Assembly: GCA_008360955.1 (NCBI GenBank)
Contig: LUCM01011253.1
Span: forward strand, 568,519 to 632,518
Length of the DNA stretch: 64,000 nt
Source: Fasciolopsis buskii
Lineage: Eukaryota > Platyhelminthes > Trematoda > Plagiorchiida > Fasciolidae
Direction of reading: 5' to 3'
Part shown: positions 11,171-21,952 of the stretch, one piece after another
Position numbering within the stretch: position 1 is the first letter of the stretch
Layout: every line of letters begins with the position of its first letter
Notes under the pieces: model-generated
Databases searched by the model: none
What the model was told of the DNA's origin: nothing
The model's input: the letters and a program-made list of their open reading frames with translations, nothing else
Position numbers and translations under genes: made by a program

Positions 11171-11409
11171 CCTGGATCATTAGAGTCTGCCCCGTTCTCC
11201 AGACCCACAGACGACTGTCGTTTACTCAGTGTAAGTCTCGTGTAAGTCTCCGCAAGACACTCTCCAATAGAGGGGGCAATCGTCTCAGAACAAGTTCCAT
11301 CTCCGTTTGAACTGATCGTGCTGTTCCCATTGGAGTTCATGTCACCCACGGCGGAGTCATTCGACGGACTTGAACTGGGTTTTGGACGGCTGACAGTCAT
11401 TTCCGGCAT
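11171..11409 (-). CDS. Candidate first coding exon of an unidentified host gene
   Basis: The frame starts at the ATG at 11409 and gives 79 codons plus two bases before the splice donor. The peptide begins MPEMTVSRPKPSSSP and is rich in Ser, Asn, Thr and Gly through residue 45, which is typical of a disordered N-terminus. It then becomes more mixed, with an ECLAETYTRLTLSKRQSSVG segment that could form a helix and carries a KRQSS site resembling a basophilic-kinase target. It has no signal peptide, membrane segment or catalytic motif. It is called because of three things together: the quality of the donor, the protein-like composition without simple repeat DNA beneath it, and the CpG-richer CCAAT-bearing stretch upstream. 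The product is unknown. Downstream exons would lie at lower coordinates. A chance open frame remains possible. Confidence 0.5.
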
Positions 11410-11489
11410 TGGTAATCAGATGACAGATTCACAGATGAATTAGTGGGTTGAAAAACAAAAAACGAGAAGAAAAGGTGAATAAAAGCTGT

Positions 11490-11714
11490 TCACGAACGCT
11501 GGGAGCGACGTCGAGGTCGACGGAAGTCTGAGAGACTGTTACAGGGGATGAGGTCGGTTTGATTTATAATCCAATCACAGAAACGGTTGTGCGATAACCA
11601 GAACTCAAAATCCGAAAGCAGTGAGCATAAATTGCATGAGATATGCTCAAGCAAATCCGATTCGATTCGACCCGGGATATATGGTTGGGTGGTAAGCAGA
11701 ATATGCAGTCTCAC
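11490..11714 (-). other. Possible upstream reading frame in a 5' leader
   Basis: A 74-codon ATG-started frame lies between the candidate promoter and the candidate first exon, in a different frame from that exon's ATG. If the leader is transcribed unspliced it would act as an upstream ORF. It ends in a basic RRPRRRSQRS stretch, and I recognise no domain. It may be a chance frame. Confidence 0.2.
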
Positions 11715-11719
11715 ACTAG

Positions 11720-12020
11720 GCCAAAAGACAACGGTAATGGCAGCATTGGCTGACTAGGTGCTAACTGCGTCCAACACTACCGTTCCAATCCTAAACACGC
11801 GCGTAGCTGAGAGCGTGCAACCGACTCCGTAATGCAAAAGCCAGAGAGTGCTGTCACGCACGGTTCGAACAGCGCGATTGCGACGATGAAGGCCGTTTGC
11901 GGCGGCTTATTTGGACCAATCACCATCGGGATTAGGAAGGCCATATCCTAGTTAGAATGTCATTGGTTGATGAGAAAATAGCTAAACTCTGCTTCTGATT
12001 GGTTAACATCGAAACAGCTG
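11720..12020 (-). promoter_or_regulatory. Candidate CCAAT-box promoter region
   Basis: Four CCAAT/ATTGG motifs fall within 260 bases: ATTGG at 11745-11749, CCAAT at 11916-11920, ATTGG at 11962-11966 and ATTGG at 11998-12002. The last reads AACCAATCAG on the minus strand, which fits the extended NF-Y site. The interval 11790-11910 carries an unusual density of CpG for this window (runs such as ACGCGCG and GCGCGATTGCGACG). I see no convincing TATA box. The spacing of 340-590 bases above the ATG at 11409 suits a minus-strand transcription start in this region. A GGTTCGAAC string at about 11860 resembles a Pol III B box but has no good partner. Confidence 0.4.
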
Positions 12021-12334
12021 GCTGGATTAGTATATTCGAGTGCAAGAGTAGCAAATTGGGAGAGAGAAGCAAACGCATCGTCTGCTAAATTTATCCCTGT
12101 GCAGTCATTAAAGTATTCCCTCCCTGAAAAAACCCTAGTTAATACGATGCTTTTTCCTCATCGTACTTCTGCAAATTATCAGCTAGTCGATGGAACTCCA
12201 GTAAACTTGGACAATTAAAATACAAATCTACCTCACATTTGAGCGAAATCAAACGTTGCATAGATAATGTTTTTCCACAAAGTCTCCGTCGTTGACTCTC
12301 ACGAGAATTCCATTTGAATGGTAATTCCATTTAG
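12021..12334. other. No gene recognised
   Basis: Short shadow frames only; nothing that I can support. Confidence 0.5.
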
Positions 12335-12390
12335 GAATCACATGGTGATTCGTCGGTCAGGCAAGGCTTCCCTTTAGAAGGGGGACATAG
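12335..12390 (+). repeat. Short dispersed repeat B, copy 1
   Basis: A palindrome, GAATCACATGGTGATTC (7-base arms around ATG), is followed directly by CGTCGGTCAGGCAAGGCT and then a CCCTTTAGAA-type string. The same order occurs at 32820-32895, where a spacer of about 13 bases separates the palindrome from the second block. Confidence 0.65.
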
Positions 12391-13916
12391 AGCCCGAATG
12401 TGTTGGTTTTTCTTCTCAGTAGTATATTTTGCATACGGATGAATGAACAAAATTCTGCCCCCCCCCCAGTGAGTTTGAGGTTTACATCGCCAAGCTGGGT
12501 GAGCAGTATTTCATGAACAATTCTACCCTGGGTTACGATTAACATAACTTTTCAAAGTCACTAATATGCCATGCCTGATTAGCAATGAAATTTGGGACTT
12601 TACAGTCTTCCGAGTGCCCTGGCATTGTGTGGAGTTTTATGTTTGAGTTGATGGCATGCTAACGAGAAAATCAAATCTAGAACAGAATACAGATTTAGGG
12701 AGTGATGCGGAACTACTTGAGGCCTGACATTGTCAGTTTAGATAAGGAACCAAGAGGCACCGAAAGCTGACGGCTACCAGCAGTTGGCCGTAGCTCTTTG
12801 GGGTCGTGGGACACAAAAGTCGACTACACTACCTGAAAAATGAAACTCTAGTAAAGGCTTGTCCCGCGGGAAAATAAATGGCATAATGCCATCATCAGCC
12901 AATCGTCAAGGCTCACTTAACCCACTGGTGACAGTAGTATTAATGGCGCGATTGGAAGAGGTAAACGTCGTTAAGTTTCAAAAGCAAATGAAACTATGAG
13001 CAGAATGTTTCTCGGTTGTACGTTACTCAGATTTTCGCCATTTTCTGATTTTAACCTAGGCGCCAGAATCTTTCCATCAGCTTTGCAATCACATTCAGCA
13101 AGGTTTTTCGCTCTTCAGGGGACAGGCGTGGCGGACTTTATCCAGGGATGGAGGGAAAAGGATGCACTCTAGCGCAACCAATATTCACTAAATACTGACA
13201 TATGAAGTAACGAGCAAAGTGATTTTCATTCTCTCGTTAAACTTAAGATGGTTTAGATTTAAGCATGTCTTGACTTTCGTTGATCTCAGCTTATATTTTG
13301 AGATATCGCTTGCAGTATCTGTTAATCAAAGGCAGTAGCAGATAAGTTAAACAAAAGGTGAAAAATAAGCGGTCACACAAGACTTTGTCGTTAATAAACA
13401 AAGATAGGACGTCAAGATGTTGGATGAGATGATCAAAGAGAAACATTGATAATGAGTATTCACTGCCTTTTATCCAGTTTTCATGATTGTCAAGAAACTC
13501 GATATTTGTGACAGTTGGGAAGTGTTTGAAAAAAATTAACTGGAGAAATCGCACCTATAATATAGGTAATTTTCTTCAAAATCTTCATTATTAGAACCAA
13601 ATTTTTACAGGATATATTGACAATAAATTGAATGTAATGCATAAAATTAATAAGGTTCTCAGTAGTTTGTTCCAGGTTTTTAGGTGAATAAGGGGCCAAC
13701 TGATAATTCTACTTCTTCCATGATCGACTGGCTGATCTCTAAGGACAGTTGCGCAAGATTGTAAACCGACAACATCTATGTTAGTCGACGAATCCGTGAA
13801 CTGTGGAGTTCGACAGAGTAAAGAGTCTGAGCAAAAGTGGCTTATTTCACGCTACGCCCTAGCTGCTACTTCCCTAACAAAGTGACGATTCTACTGTTAC
13901 ATATTAGTAGCAGATT
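12391..13916. other. No gene recognised; C10 tract and a 15-base palindrome
   Basis: A run of ten C lies at 12458-12467. The palindrome ATGGCATAATGCCAT lies at 12878-12892. The minus frames at 13291-13554 and 13490-13699 are AT-rich overlapping frames without recognisable motifs. Confidence 0.5.
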
Positions 13917-14242
13917 GTTTTCATGAAATAATTCATCGTTTGATACCAGCTGTCAGCTCGCCATTATAAAACCGTGGAACCAATCACTGTACAGCTGTTT
14001 CAACTTTGTTAATAATCAACAACAGTGCATATACACTACGCCCAAACTAGGATGCTAACCCGAGACGAACGATTTTGAGTGGAACGTCTTAGCCATTACA
14101 CTACCGGGCAAGCTGACAACGATTTGTTGAACTTCATCACAAGATGATGTTGCACTTATACGTCACTGACTTGCACAGCTGCAGGCAGCTATGGCATAGC
14201 AATTGAGTCCCAACTGATAGATGACTTATCTGCAGCTAGCCT
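13917..14242 (+). repeat. Dispersed repeat A, copy 2
   Basis: The 319-base core (13917-14235) is collinear with copy 1 at 2500-2818. It keeps the TATAAAA at 13965-13971 and the GCTATGGCATAGC hairpin at 14188-14200. Similarity to the other copies ends within about seven bases after the core, so this copy is shorter at its 3' end than copies 1 and 3. Its left flank differs completely from copy 1's LINE flank, so the shared boundary at 13917 is likely the true 5' end of the element. Confidence 0.92.
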
Positions 14243-17200
14243 AAATTTTTGATGTTGCCGGTGCCGTTGCTGCTGCTGTAGTTACTGTAGTTGTCGTCGT
14301 CGTTTTCACTGTAATTAGTGTTGGTGGTCCTACCTAAGGAATACCCAACCTTTTGGAGTTTGGACAAACATTGGCACTGCCACTCACCGGAACGTGAGTA
14401 ATTTATGCCAGAATGCGTCTTCCAGAGCTGGATTGTTTGGACTTTGAAAGTTACAACGTTCTTTCTGGGTAGCGGGCATGTAAGTGCATAACGATCAGGT
14501 TGATTTAAGTCGTTTGTTTGCTCTGTAGTAGATTTTACAAGCATCCGATTCGATAAATAAAGGGTGACGGGGGCTAGGCGGTCAACAACTCGGCATTTCA
14601 ACCTAAGGTTTGCGTGATTAAATCGTTCTATCGCCAGTCAGCTTCCACACTTCCCAGCAATCCGTTGGGCGAGACTCCCTCCTTTGAAGACGATACAAAT
14701 TTGTCACTGATGAAGGAGATCAAAACTAATAAGCAGGAAAAAATGACATCATATGGGCTTCTCTATTACGATGCAGGCATCTGGTCACTAAATATCGTGT
14801 ATGTCAGCCGTATGAGGAAAAATTTTTCAGTGTAAAGTTCCGAGAGCGGACAGTAGTGACTTTTGTTGTTTTTGCCACGTAAAATTAGTGAGGTTCCTGG
14901 GAGAATTTTTGTTACTGGAAATTGTTTTTCTCCTATACAGAATCAGGCCTCGAAATCCTTGAATGTTCGCCCGTCGGTTGTATTGAGCGCCTACCTGAGT
15001 GGACGTAAATTTTCAATGTAATTTGCCGGTTTAGATAATCCAGCTGCGCCCGATTCCAACTTATCATACACATAACAGTATGTGCGATATTTTGGAAGCA
15101 CTTTTTGCAAAAGAGGTAGACATAGCGAAGCTTTTATGAGGAATCTACAAACAAGTCAAGTGATAAAATCGGGTTCAACTCTGCTGCAACCCGCGAACAC
15201 AACCATGCAGTAAGAACCGTGGTGTCACACCAATGAGAAGTCTAAGTTTTCCCCAAGTGTAATTATCCCGAGGATAATACACCGATATCGGTTCTTAATA
15301 ATTTGTATGTGAACGCATGATTTGAAAAGAACCCTCAAGGTGGCTTTTAGCTGCCGTGGTCTGGAAGTTGCCTCCATTTGTATAGTTCTGATCACTCATT
15401 CCAGTAAGTGGTGACAGTTAGTCTTCGAGCCCTTTTTATATTGATTGAATTCCGTATTCCTTGTCCATAAACCAATATTACAATTTTTCTGTAAGGCCTT
15501 GATTTGCCGTCTGTCGAATGAGCCCACGGTCATGATATGAAAAAAATGTCGAAAGGGCTTATCTTTCTCACGTACAAAAATACTAGTAATTACAAAATTG
15601 GACTCGACCGGACGATAAATGGATATTTGATTGCAGCGCTTCAGTGGCTAAAAGCCGAATATCATTCATCCTTAGATGGTGGAACTGTAAGCAGATTAAA
15701 GATTTAAAAATACGCATGCGTTTAAAAGTCAAAGCGTTAGTCAGAGTAGACCACTGATTTTTGCACTATTTAATCTGACTGTTATTCTTTGGTCTTATTT
15801 CAAAGTATGCCGAATCTGAACGGGACCAAAGAGAAGAAAGCAGATTAGAAATTTTGTCGGTATTTATCCTTTCTCACACAAAAAGCTTGCTACAATTTTG
15901 TCACGTGATCCACTGTGTTTAGTTTGGTGACTGATCAAAAGGCCTCGCAGATGTTCAAACCAAATGATACGAGTGGAGATGGTGTACATCTTGTATCACT
16001 TGCTTCATTTATTAATGAAACAACAATGTGCATTATCTTCTGGGTGATGGTCACGGCCCAAGGAGAGGTTCCAAAGGGATTAGTTCAATGTCAGTGTGGG
16101 GATTCCAGTTTGCAAGCTTCCGATTGAACTGTCGCGTTGTTGACAGCCTGACAAGCGGAACATTTGGAGAAGTGAATTACTCAGCGTCCTCGTAGCGACC
16201 AGAATCGATTTCATCTCTTTCAAATGGACCGAAATGAGGCCAGAATAATTTCAAAACATTCTGTTATGCGAATATCCTAGCCTGATAAGGTTGAAACAGT
16301 TAGCATTGATTGAAAGTTTAGCTTATTGTATCCATTCATGCCATAGCCTGGAACCTCACCTACCTGGAAAACCGAAGGTCTCTATTTCGCTGCTGGATTG
16401 GGTTGGTGGGATTAGGGTAGGATAACTTGCCTTCAAATGCGCTGTTCATGAATTCTAACCGCTTCTGTAATCGTTGCGACTATATTTGTTCCAAGATTTC
16501 CCCTTTCTACCATGTAGGGAGATTATCCACCGTAAACATGAATACGAAGTTAACTGGAGGCAAAATATCACGAAATCTACGAAATTTCTCCGTGAAAATT
16601 TCACGATACCGAAAACATTGCCTGATCAAGTAGTCGATAGACGTCGAGGCCTCGAAACGGCTTTTGAGCGTTTCATGAATTTCTGAATCACACGCTACTC
16701 AATAATCGACTATCCTCGTTTTAACTTTGCCACAAATTCACTAGTCAACCTAAATATTCCACAAATCTATGTACTTTGTGAACTAGAATTATCTAAAGAT
16801 TCTCGGTATTTAGGATCGGTATTGCCCGTTGTCCATGGACCCAATGAAGCACTCATGCTTAGATGGAACTTGCGGGCTGCTGTCATCTTGCTGAAGCCTG
16901 GTGCCTAGTTAGATTATTGAGTCACTGTTGAGCCGAGATAGCATACCAGATTACGGATCTGTGCATTGCGAGTTCACACGACCGTTATCAACAAAGGTAC
17001 CCCAACTGAATACAGAGTTTCCTTCATTGATTCATTAGTTTAAAGACATCACATTTTTCGTTTTCCAACGTCAATAATGATCTTACCATTGTGGACTGCC
17101 TACGGGAAATCTTTGCTCACTACCCAGGCGGTCTTAGTTTCGGATAAAATTATTCATCTTGTGGTGTTAATGGTCAGTTCAACATCACATTACCTGAGTC

Positions 17201-19294
17201 ATTCTCGTTAGGAACCGTCAGCTACATCTCGCACTACCCCACGTAGTTAGTCCGCCTACAATGTTGTGTGTCGTACAGTGGGATTAGACTGCCTAGTTAC
17301 TTGTGACAGTGCCAACAACAGATAGGCACTATATCACGCGATGATTTCCAGTAGGCCGTTGATGATCTCCTTAAGTAGCCTGGAGTCTCGGATGCTTGAA
17401 TCGGCTGTTTGCCTCGGGTTCAGGTCCCAATTCCGCCTTCGGTGGCATGCTCGATTAACGACACCTAACGTAGATGAAACCGCTGTTTTGCTTCCTTAAC
17501 TTCGTGGCTGTGCACTGATCTTTACTAATGGATAACTAAAAATTGGGTAGTTTCGAATTTTCCACGGCACTTACTGATAATAATTCTATTGAACTACCTA
17601 CGGTTTGTGGATTTTAGTCTAGAATTTGAGATTCAGTTCTTGTATACCATTTTTGTCATCAGTAAGTTGTTTTCAGTAACGGTTACAGCTCTAAAAGTCT
17701 TTGTTTGGTCCGTAATGATTGGCTTGAAATGTGTCACCTAAGTGCGGCTTTCTGCTCTGATGTATAACAAAGTTCAAACCTTCAAGCCCAATGAGTAAAA
17801 GTGTAGAAACGACACGTCTTTTCAGTCGACTTTAATCAGTCTAATAGTTTCGCTCTATCTTCCTTGGTTGCCAGTGGTGTAAGCCTACCAGCACTGTGAG
17901 AAGTATTTCAGTCTGGATACTCCTTCGTCCCAGAACCCTAGTTTACCGGAGGGATGTCTACTGTGACAGTGCATAAAGGATTTTTGAACATATTGGCTAA
18001 AGCCAGTGTTCCTGAGGTAATTTGTTTAAGTGGTATTTTAAACCACAGTTGATTTTTTCGCAGAGAATTCTCATTTGTTGTGGTTTATCGGCCCCAGTAG
18101 ATATTTGGATGGAATATTCCATTTAAGTTTAAAATGAGCAATCAACCTACCAGATGGCGAAAGCTGGAAAGTTGGCACAAGAGCAAGTATAGGGATAACG
18201 AAAGCCAAAGTAATTTCGGAAGCTTCGGTCGAAAGGTGAAGACAGTGTACACAGCTTGTGGCTTCGCGTCCAACCTCGAAACTCCACAATATCAATCGCA
18301 TGGTGTACAGTCCCATCACCAAAGTGCGTCCCGACATTTCTAAAAACCGGTCGAACAAATCAAACCAAGATGAACACTGCGCAGCTTATTGCGAACCATA
18401 TGATTTTTTATTTTGTCTTTGTATTTGGTCCAATGGAATTCGGAGCAAGGAAGAAAACGTGAAAGCCGTATCCGACTGGGATTGATGTTAGGCCGCGATA
18501 ACTCCGGAGGTGTACGCGTGACAAGTCACTTTTTAGCAAGACGACCACCCTTAGTGCACTTAACTAGCAAAGATAAATTCCCCGTGAGCGAGCGAGCGAG
18601 CCTATTTGTGTTTGTGTATGCGTGTGAGCGTTCGTGATATGCGTGGATAAGTCAGGCCAAATGCCACGACAATTAAGATGGCTATATCAGTAGCGGACCC
18701 ATCTTTCTGGCTCTTTTTTTTGCTTTGCAATGAGTTTTTCACATTAGCTATATTTATTACTATTGTTAGTTTGACCATCGGTTGGTTGGTTGCGACAAAA
18801 GAATTACGACAAGCCATCGGCACGCACCAGTTTGATGACAACACAAGGGATCAATAATTTTCTTGACTATTGTTGCTAGACTACCAAAGTGAAAAGGCGT
18901 ATTTGATGCGCATGCGGTAATGGGAGCAGGTGAAATAGGTATTGAAAAGCTCGAAGCAACATGAATGACAAACAGTGTTACAAAAGGACTAGCCACATGG
19001 CTTCCAGATTTCAGTGAATCAGGATGGAAATATATGGTGGTTTCTGCTTTCTGTTGCATGGTACATTAGTTGACAACTACAGACTGATCTCACTGATGGA
19101 ATTTAGGTGTTATATGCTAAAGATTCTTCTGATATTAATACAAACCCATTTATTGAGGTGATACGTGAGCCTTTACTACATAAGTGGTGTTTATGACTGA
19201 CAAGAACGTACAGTTGCGTACAACGCGCTGAAGCGATCGTAAATGAGGCCCGCTAACTAAGTCAAATCACTGGCTTCAGTTCTTCAGTACTGAA
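14243..19294. other. No gene recognised
   Basis: The 121-codon minus frame at 14236-14601 ends in an Asn/Ser/Asp-rich stretch made by degenerate trinucleotide repeats (about 14256-14320) and is not a convincing gene. Other frames (14614-14835, 15915-16127 and 16427-16686 plus; 18071-18358 minus with opposite-strand shadows) carry no motif I know. A GGGTTCAGGTCCC string at about 17417 resembles a Pol III B box but has no paired A box. A (GAGC)n run lies at about 18588-18602. Confidence 0.5.
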
Positions 19295-19550
19295 CAAATC
19301 AAATAAATAATAAACAAATAATAATAATGGTAATAAATAATAAATAAATCAAATAAATAATGAATCAAATAATAATAAATCAACAATAATAAACAAAATA
19401 ATAATAAGTAATCAACTAAATAATAAATTAATAAATAATAATAATAAATAAATAAAATAAATAAAATAATGATAATAAATAAAATAAATAATGATAACAA
19501 GCAAATAATAATAATAATATCGAATCGAGTAATAAATCAAATTAACTATT
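19295..19550. repeat. AAT/AAAT-rich simple-sequence array
   Basis: About 255 bases of interrupted AATAA, AAATAAATAA and AATAATAAT units. The leucine/isoleucine/tyrosine-only frame on the minus strand (19276-19500) and the Asn/Ile-rich frame on the plus strand are products of this array and are not genes. Confidence 0.9.
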
Positions 19551-21798
19551 CAAATTATTTCCAAAAAAGTGGAAAAATCAGCACCGTGGTAACCACCAAG
19601 ATGATTTCGGATCATTTGAAAATGTTTCATATTGGTACAACTTACGGAGAAATAAACCTAGAAGAATAGATTACTTGGGCTACACTCAAGACTCGTGAAA
19701 AGTTATAAATGTTTTTGATAATAGATATCTAGTTTTTTTGGGCTAATGCACTGCTGAAAGGATAGGACCGATGCGAGACCTTGTAAAGAGAAGAGAAACC
19801 ACTTGAGTGCATATCAAATGAGGACTATGATTGGTGTTAGATGACAATCAGTCCAGCAGTTTGACTCATGAACCAAAATCCTTTTGGATTATCAACAGTC
19901 GGTGAGGGTGACTCTAATGCTGGTTGACACAACTAGCTCCATTTCGCATATTCGATGATGAGATCAAAATATTCAATTAAAGCCACGAAAGAAACTGAGA
20001 AATGACAGATTCTGTAGGAAAAAGGACGAGAAATTACCAGTCACGATTGTGCAAACTCCTAGAAGCAGATAAGAAAGCTTTCGTATCGTGAACTAGAAGA
20101 TCATACTCTAAAATACCGATGGAAGCGGAAGGAAAATCTACCCTATGTACAACAGTTTGCACAAATCTGTGGGCAGGCCATGTGCCTTCGGAATCATCTA
20201 CACACGTATGATAGCTCCTGTATTTTTCGCATCTACGTCATCGCCTGTTCATCGGGATAAAAGGTTCCCCAGTAGGATTGATAATACCCGATTGCCCTAA
20301 CCGAGATCTACGGTCGACTTGGGGTCCACACTCTTAGTCTATGACCAGATGGCCTAATCTACAAAGCTGGAAGACATTCGAAATCAAACAGCACATGTTG
20401 GTCAGTTAGCAGCCCTTTGCTGGCCGCAAACCTCTTCCTGAAAGTGCCCCTTCTTGTTGCATTAATAAAATAAGAAAGTGGTGAATTATATGAGTGAAGA
20501 AGAGAAAGATGAGAGCATTACGATTTCAGCATCAGTTCCTTATGCACATTTTGCTAGGCATGACGAGAACTTTTCCAACGTTTTTTACCTCTGTGCGCAC
20601 TTGTGTTTGACAGTGCATTTAACATCTCCAGGTGCGAACAGATTTACTCGAAAACAATGGTGGTACTGATATTTTGCCTAGATGGATAGATCTTAGAAAA
20701 CCGATCTGCAATGCAAGGCGGTCCCTTGGGAGTTCACGAACTTTCCAGAACAAGTCATTCGTGCTATTTATATTCGAATCCAAAAAGTCTTGCAAAATCT
20801 CGCTGCAGGCAATATTATCTTGGGGATTTGATATCTGAATATAAAAGCCCTAGCAATTAGAAAATCACGGCGCGGTGGAAATATATAATCGCGTCGGATA
20901 ATCATGGTCAGGGTCCTGTTAAGTAGCCTCTGTCAACTAACCATTCGGACGAGGGACGGAAAGACCCGGTATTCGCAGAGTTGACCATGTGGACAAGACC
21001 GAGGTTCAAAACAAAGGTTTGTGCGCGTCAAGAGCGTCATACTTAAATGCTGCCGCGTGAGGAAACATTAACGTGTTTTGCCTACTCCTTCCGATTTCAT
21101 TCGACTCATTCATATTCTTTCAATCGAGAATATCTGATTTTATGCTACACCGTTTATCCTATTTGCTCATGATGACAGATGGCATTTTAATTGGAATAGA
21201 GTATTGTATTAGTAGTAGTAGTGCGGCAATCTACGGATACTTGAAGATACTACTTGGAATGCAGCTTCTCGCGCAGTAATTTGAGGATAATGGAATTATG
21301 GACAGTGACATGTTACACAATAGGATAAAACTGCAGAAAGCAGTCTGGAATGCGAAAAATTAATTGTTTTAGCTAGGGAATTTTTTAGATTCGAACATTG
21401 ATATAAGCTGAATTGTTCGCATACATCACTTGGACCATAACGTTAGCAATGTCAGTAGCGCCAGTGATGGCATTCTCGTGGCACGCGGATGCGTTATATG
21501 TGGCTTTGTGCAAGCATTACGTAGTATCTCAACACATTGCACTTCTTGGGTGACATTTAGGACAGGATTGGAAAAAGATGACAGCTGGAATGCAAGAAAG
21601 AGTAGAAGTGACAATATATGCTCGAAGACTAATCAGAGGATAGGATCTGGGAAGAAGAAAAATTATTTTCGACAATTCAAGCGAGCGTGGTTGTCAAGAT
21701 CAGATGATTTTACCCTTTCCCGGACCTTTTGGGACAGCTAAAGAAAATATTGTCCAACGCGCCTGACTTCTTCCGGAATGCAGATTCGGTACTAACAA
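19551..21798. other. No gene recognised
   Basis: Frames of 60-103 codons on both strands (for example 20478-20669, 20632-20838 and 21430-21741 plus) lack recognisable domains. The 103-codon frame at 21430-21741 has an opposite-strand shadow at 21426-21614. Confidence 0.5.
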
Positions 21799-21952
21799 CA
21801 GTAGTAGTAACGAAAGCAATACTATCAATGTTAATAGTAGTAGCTATAATAGTACTACTACTGCTGGTGGTGGTAGTAGTGGTAGTAGTAGTGGTAGTAG
21901 TAGTAATAGTAGTAGTAGTGGAAGTGGTAGTAGGAGGAGGAATAGAACGGGG
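21799..21952. repeat. Imperfect (GTA)n/(GTG)n trinucleotide array
   Basis: GTA, GTG and AGT units, purest from about 21865 to 21930, with degenerate AGTAGTAAC and ACTACTACT flanks. It creates the valine-rich frame at 21729-21992. Confidence 0.88.

Noticed and set aside
11804..11872. tRNA gene in the candidate promoter (TAGCTGAGAGCG and GGTTCGAAC)
   Set aside because: No acceptor stem pairing and a poor A box.
2500..14242. Repeat A copies 1 and 2 as the LTRs of one 11.7-kb retrotransposon
   Set aside because: The ends are not TG...CA, no target duplication joins the outer flanks, no gag-pol was found between them, and the interval holds unrelated features. A solo element inserted twice fits better.
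19276..19500. Minus frame of Leu, Ile, Tyr and Phe only
   Set aside because: Translation of the AAT-rich array; not a membrane protein.
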